A stretch of 5,518 bases of DNA. Source: an uncultured Bdellovibrio sp. (GTDB taxonomy: Bacteria > Bdellovibrionota > Bdellovibrionia > Bdellovibrionales > Bdellovibrionaceae). The stretch lies in assembly GCA_946482355.1 (NCBI GenBank), contig CAMLRE010000169.1, positions 1 to 5,518 on the forward strand. The letters are read 5' to 3'. The notes beneath the pieces were generated by a model. The model saw nothing but the letters and a program-made list of their open reading frames with translations. It searched no databases and was not told the DNA's origin. A program made the position numbers and the translations under genes. Of this stretch, positions 4,614-5,518 are shown piece after piece (the stretch's first letter is position 1; every line of letters begins with the position of its first letter).

Positions 4614-4635
4614 AGATCAGGCCCAGGCCTGATCT
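4614..4635. repeat. 10-bp palindrome upstream of the lipoprotein gene
   Basis: AGATCAGGCC, a 2-base spacer (CA), then GGCCTGATCT: 20 bases of perfect dyad symmetry centred about 62 bases before the lipoprotein ATG. Neither strand has a T-run directly after it (plus strand: TTGTGCTCCA and then seven Ts), so a standard terminator fits poorly. It could be an operator or, less likely, an imperfect terminator for divIVA readthrough. Confidence 0.6.
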
Positions 4636-4668
4636 TTGTGCTCCATTTTTTTGCTCTCATCTTGTTGT

Positions 4669-4694
4669 AAATCGTCGTTGGGGAGGGGCGATTT
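4669..4694. repeat. 6-bp inverted repeat downstream of divIVA
   Basis: AAATCG (4669-4674) and CGATTT (4689-4694) enclose a G-rich 14-base loop (C-rich on the minus strand). It lies about 30 bases after the divIVA stop but lacks a T-run on the minus strand. It is a weak candidate for transcript end processing. Confidence 0.25.
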
Positions 4695-4722
4695 GGTTTT
4701 GGATTATTATTTTATTTTAGAA

Positions 4723-5208
4723 CTATTCCAGATCCATGTGCTGCATGCGCATTTTTGGCATGTAAGCTTCAGCTTGCTCAAGTAAAGATAAGTGAGCTTG
4801 CGCCATGGCTTTTAGGTTGGCCTCAAATTGCATTCTTGATTTTTTAAGATCAGAAATTTCTTGATAGATTTTACGTAAAGAATCTTTCGCATCGCGAGTG
4901 ATTGTTTCAGCTTTTTGTTGGGCATCTGAAATAATGATTTTCACTTCGTGCTCAGCTTCTGCTTTCATTTGATCAGTCATTTTAGTAGCTTGGGTAATCG
5001 CGCTACGTAAAATATTATCGCGGTCACGGTATTCGTGAAGCTGTAATTCTTTTTCTTTTAATTCTTCAGTTAATGTTTGAATTTGTTGCGCTAAGTTTTC
5101 AGTTTGCGCAGCAATAACCGTAAGAAAATTAACGACTTGTTCAGGATCAAAGCCCATCATCTTACGATCGAAGGTCTTATTTGCTATTTCAGCAGGGTAA
5201 AATTTCAT
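4723..5208 (-). CDS. divIVA: DivIVA-domain protein
   Basis: A 161-residue cytoplasmic coiled-coil protein; B. subtilis DivIVA is about 164. DivIVA proteins bind negatively curved membrane at poles and septa and recruit division or polarity proteins. The N-terminal domain (5-30) aligns without gaps to the family pattern: I8, N10-K11, F13, G19-F20-D21, V25, F28-L29. From about 35 to 145 the sequence is heptad-like, rich in E, Q, K, A and L, with few prolines, consistent with a long parallel coiled coil. The two residues that insert into membrane in B. subtilis (Phe17-Arg18) are Met17-Met18 here, with Arg15-Lys16 just before. The start has TGGAGGAA six bases upstream. The gene follows proC on the same strand, an association seen in many genomes; in Bdellovibrio a DivIVA has been linked to progeny-cell shape. 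Family call is strong. Confidence 0.92.
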   Translation of the reverse strand: MKFYPAEIANKTFDRKMMGFDPEQVVNFLTVIAAQTENLAQQIQTLTEELKEKELQLHEYRDRDNILRSAITQATKMTDQMKAEAEHEVKIIISDAQQKAETITRDAKDSLRKIYQEISDLKKSRMQFEANLKAMAQAHLSLLEQAEAYMPKMRMQHMDLE

Positions 5209-5364
5209 TTAATTCCTCCATGAATCAAATTAACGAAACCCGTAGTTCACTATTTTAGTATAGGCAATCCTTGCCCTAAAAAAAAGTCGAGTCCAAGGAT
5301 GTGCTTATATCCTGTACTTTAGGTTGAGCGACAAAAGTCTTAATGCTTTGTGAGGGAGCCAGAC
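5209..5364 (-). promoter_or_regulatory. divIVA leader and candidate promoter with competing stems
   Basis: The 156-base gap between proC and divIVA has a -10-like TATACT (5262-5257) about 50 bases before the divIVA ATG, without a clear -35; a second weak TATAAG lies further upstream. ATCCTTG (5267-5273) can pair with CAAGGAT (5294-5300). The overlapping GGCAA/TTGCC stem (5263-5275) would exclude that pairing, as would AGGAT/ATCCT (5296-5313 region). An 8-T run (plus-strand A at 5278-5285) sits in the loop. The Shine-Dalgarno GGAGG is at 5219-5215. Confidence 0.35.
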
Positions 5365-5375
5365 CTATGTCTGGC
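5358..5375 (-). repeat. 7-bp hairpin over the proC stop codon
   Basis: GCCAGAC and GTCTGGC pair perfectly around a 4-base loop (minus strand ATAG) that contains the TAG stop. No T-run follows on the minus strand (CTCCCTCAC), so it is not a standard intrinsic terminator. It could be a 3'-end-stabilising stem. Confidence 0.5.
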
Positions 5376-5518
5376 GGGCAATTTCTTGTGAGCGAAGAGC
5401 GGCTTTTTCGAAGCTAATTCTTAGGGCGCGTTCGATTTCTAATTCGCGCATTGAATTTAATCCTGCCGCTGTAACTCCTTTTTTAGAAGTGACTCGTTGT
5501 TGTAATTCTTCGATATCA
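5365..5518 (-). CDS. proC: Pyrroline-5-carboxylate reductase, C-terminal 50 residues (runs off right edge)
   Basis: Last step of proline synthesis: NAD(P)H-dependent reduction of pyrroline-5-carboxylate to proline, in the cytoplasm. Only the C-terminal helical dimerisation region is present. It reads DIEELQQRVTSKKGVTAAGL, then NSMRELEIERALRISFEKAA and LRSQEIARQT. The segment LQQRVTSKKGVTAAGL corresponds to the family signature LrxxVtSPGGTTxxgL near the active site. Here SPGGTT appears as SKKGVT, a looser match than usual. The following helix and the short tail fit the normal ProC end. The stop TAG lies in a hairpin loop. The downstream divIVA, in the same direction, supports the call because yggS-proC-divIVA neighbourhoods are common; yggS would be expected beyond the right edge. 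Confidence 0.88.
   Translation of the reverse strand, partial: DIEELQQRVTSKKGVTAAGLNSMRELEIERALRISFEKAALRSQEIARQT

Noticed and set aside
4624..4660. Plus-strand intrinsic terminator at the 4614-4635 palindrome with the T-run near 4646
   Set aside because: The seven Ts begin about 11 bases after the stem, too far, and no plus-strand gene ends nearby.
1..5518. CRISPR array, tRNA genes, insertion sequences
   Set aside because: No regularly spaced repeats, no GTTCRANNC-type tRNA arms in a cloverleaf context, no transposase reading frame and no terminal inverted repeats with target duplications were found.

Overview
The window looks like chromosomal DNA from a low-GC (about 40 % by eye) Bdellovibrio-type predatory bacterium or a close relative. 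The envelope genes point to a Gram-negative cell: a signal-peptide beta-barrel outer membrane protein and a signal-peptidase-II lipoprotein. It also has a DivIVA next to proC, an arrangement rare among Gram-negatives but known in Bdellovibrio. The species assignment is inference; no rRNA or other strict marker is present.

Layout. (1) Positions 1980 down to 1 (minus strand) form a tight operon: a TetA-like MFS exporter, a single-domain rhodanese-like protein whose start codon overlaps the MFS stop (ATGA), and after 19 bases valS, running off the left edge. (2) A 64-base divergent promoter region (1981-2044) separates this operon from a plus-strand outer membrane protein (2045-3244), a beta-barrel with an acidic/Asn-Ser linker and an unusual lysine-rich C-terminal tail. 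(3) Positions 3245-3990 are the least ordinary part. They hold a 35-codon ORF with a near-perfect Shine-Dalgarno site behind a 9-bp perfect dyad, an AT-rich non-coding stretch, and an 83-codon ORF for a small membrane protein. The transcript of that second ORF is rich in hairpins: a GAGA-tetraloop stem against the Shine-Dalgarno site, a long terminator-like stem inside the ORF, a further 8-bp dyad, and a Rho-independent terminator whose loop contains the stop codon. (4) On the minus strand follow a lipoprotein of unknown function (4562-3993, convergent with the small ORF), divIVA (5208-4723) and the 3' end of proC (5518-5365).

How the genes relate. proC and divIVA belong to a neighbourhood (commonly yggS-proC-divIVA) tied to pole and division functions, although here a 156-base gap with its own candidate promoter separates them. 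The MFS-rhodanese-valS operon joins unrelated functions and is probably only transcriptional. The hypothetical outer membrane protein, small proteins and lipoprotein lie between these housekeeping genes. The region most worth testing for something undescribed is 3300-3990: two small ORFs and a structured RNA, with no recognisable family seen by reading alone.
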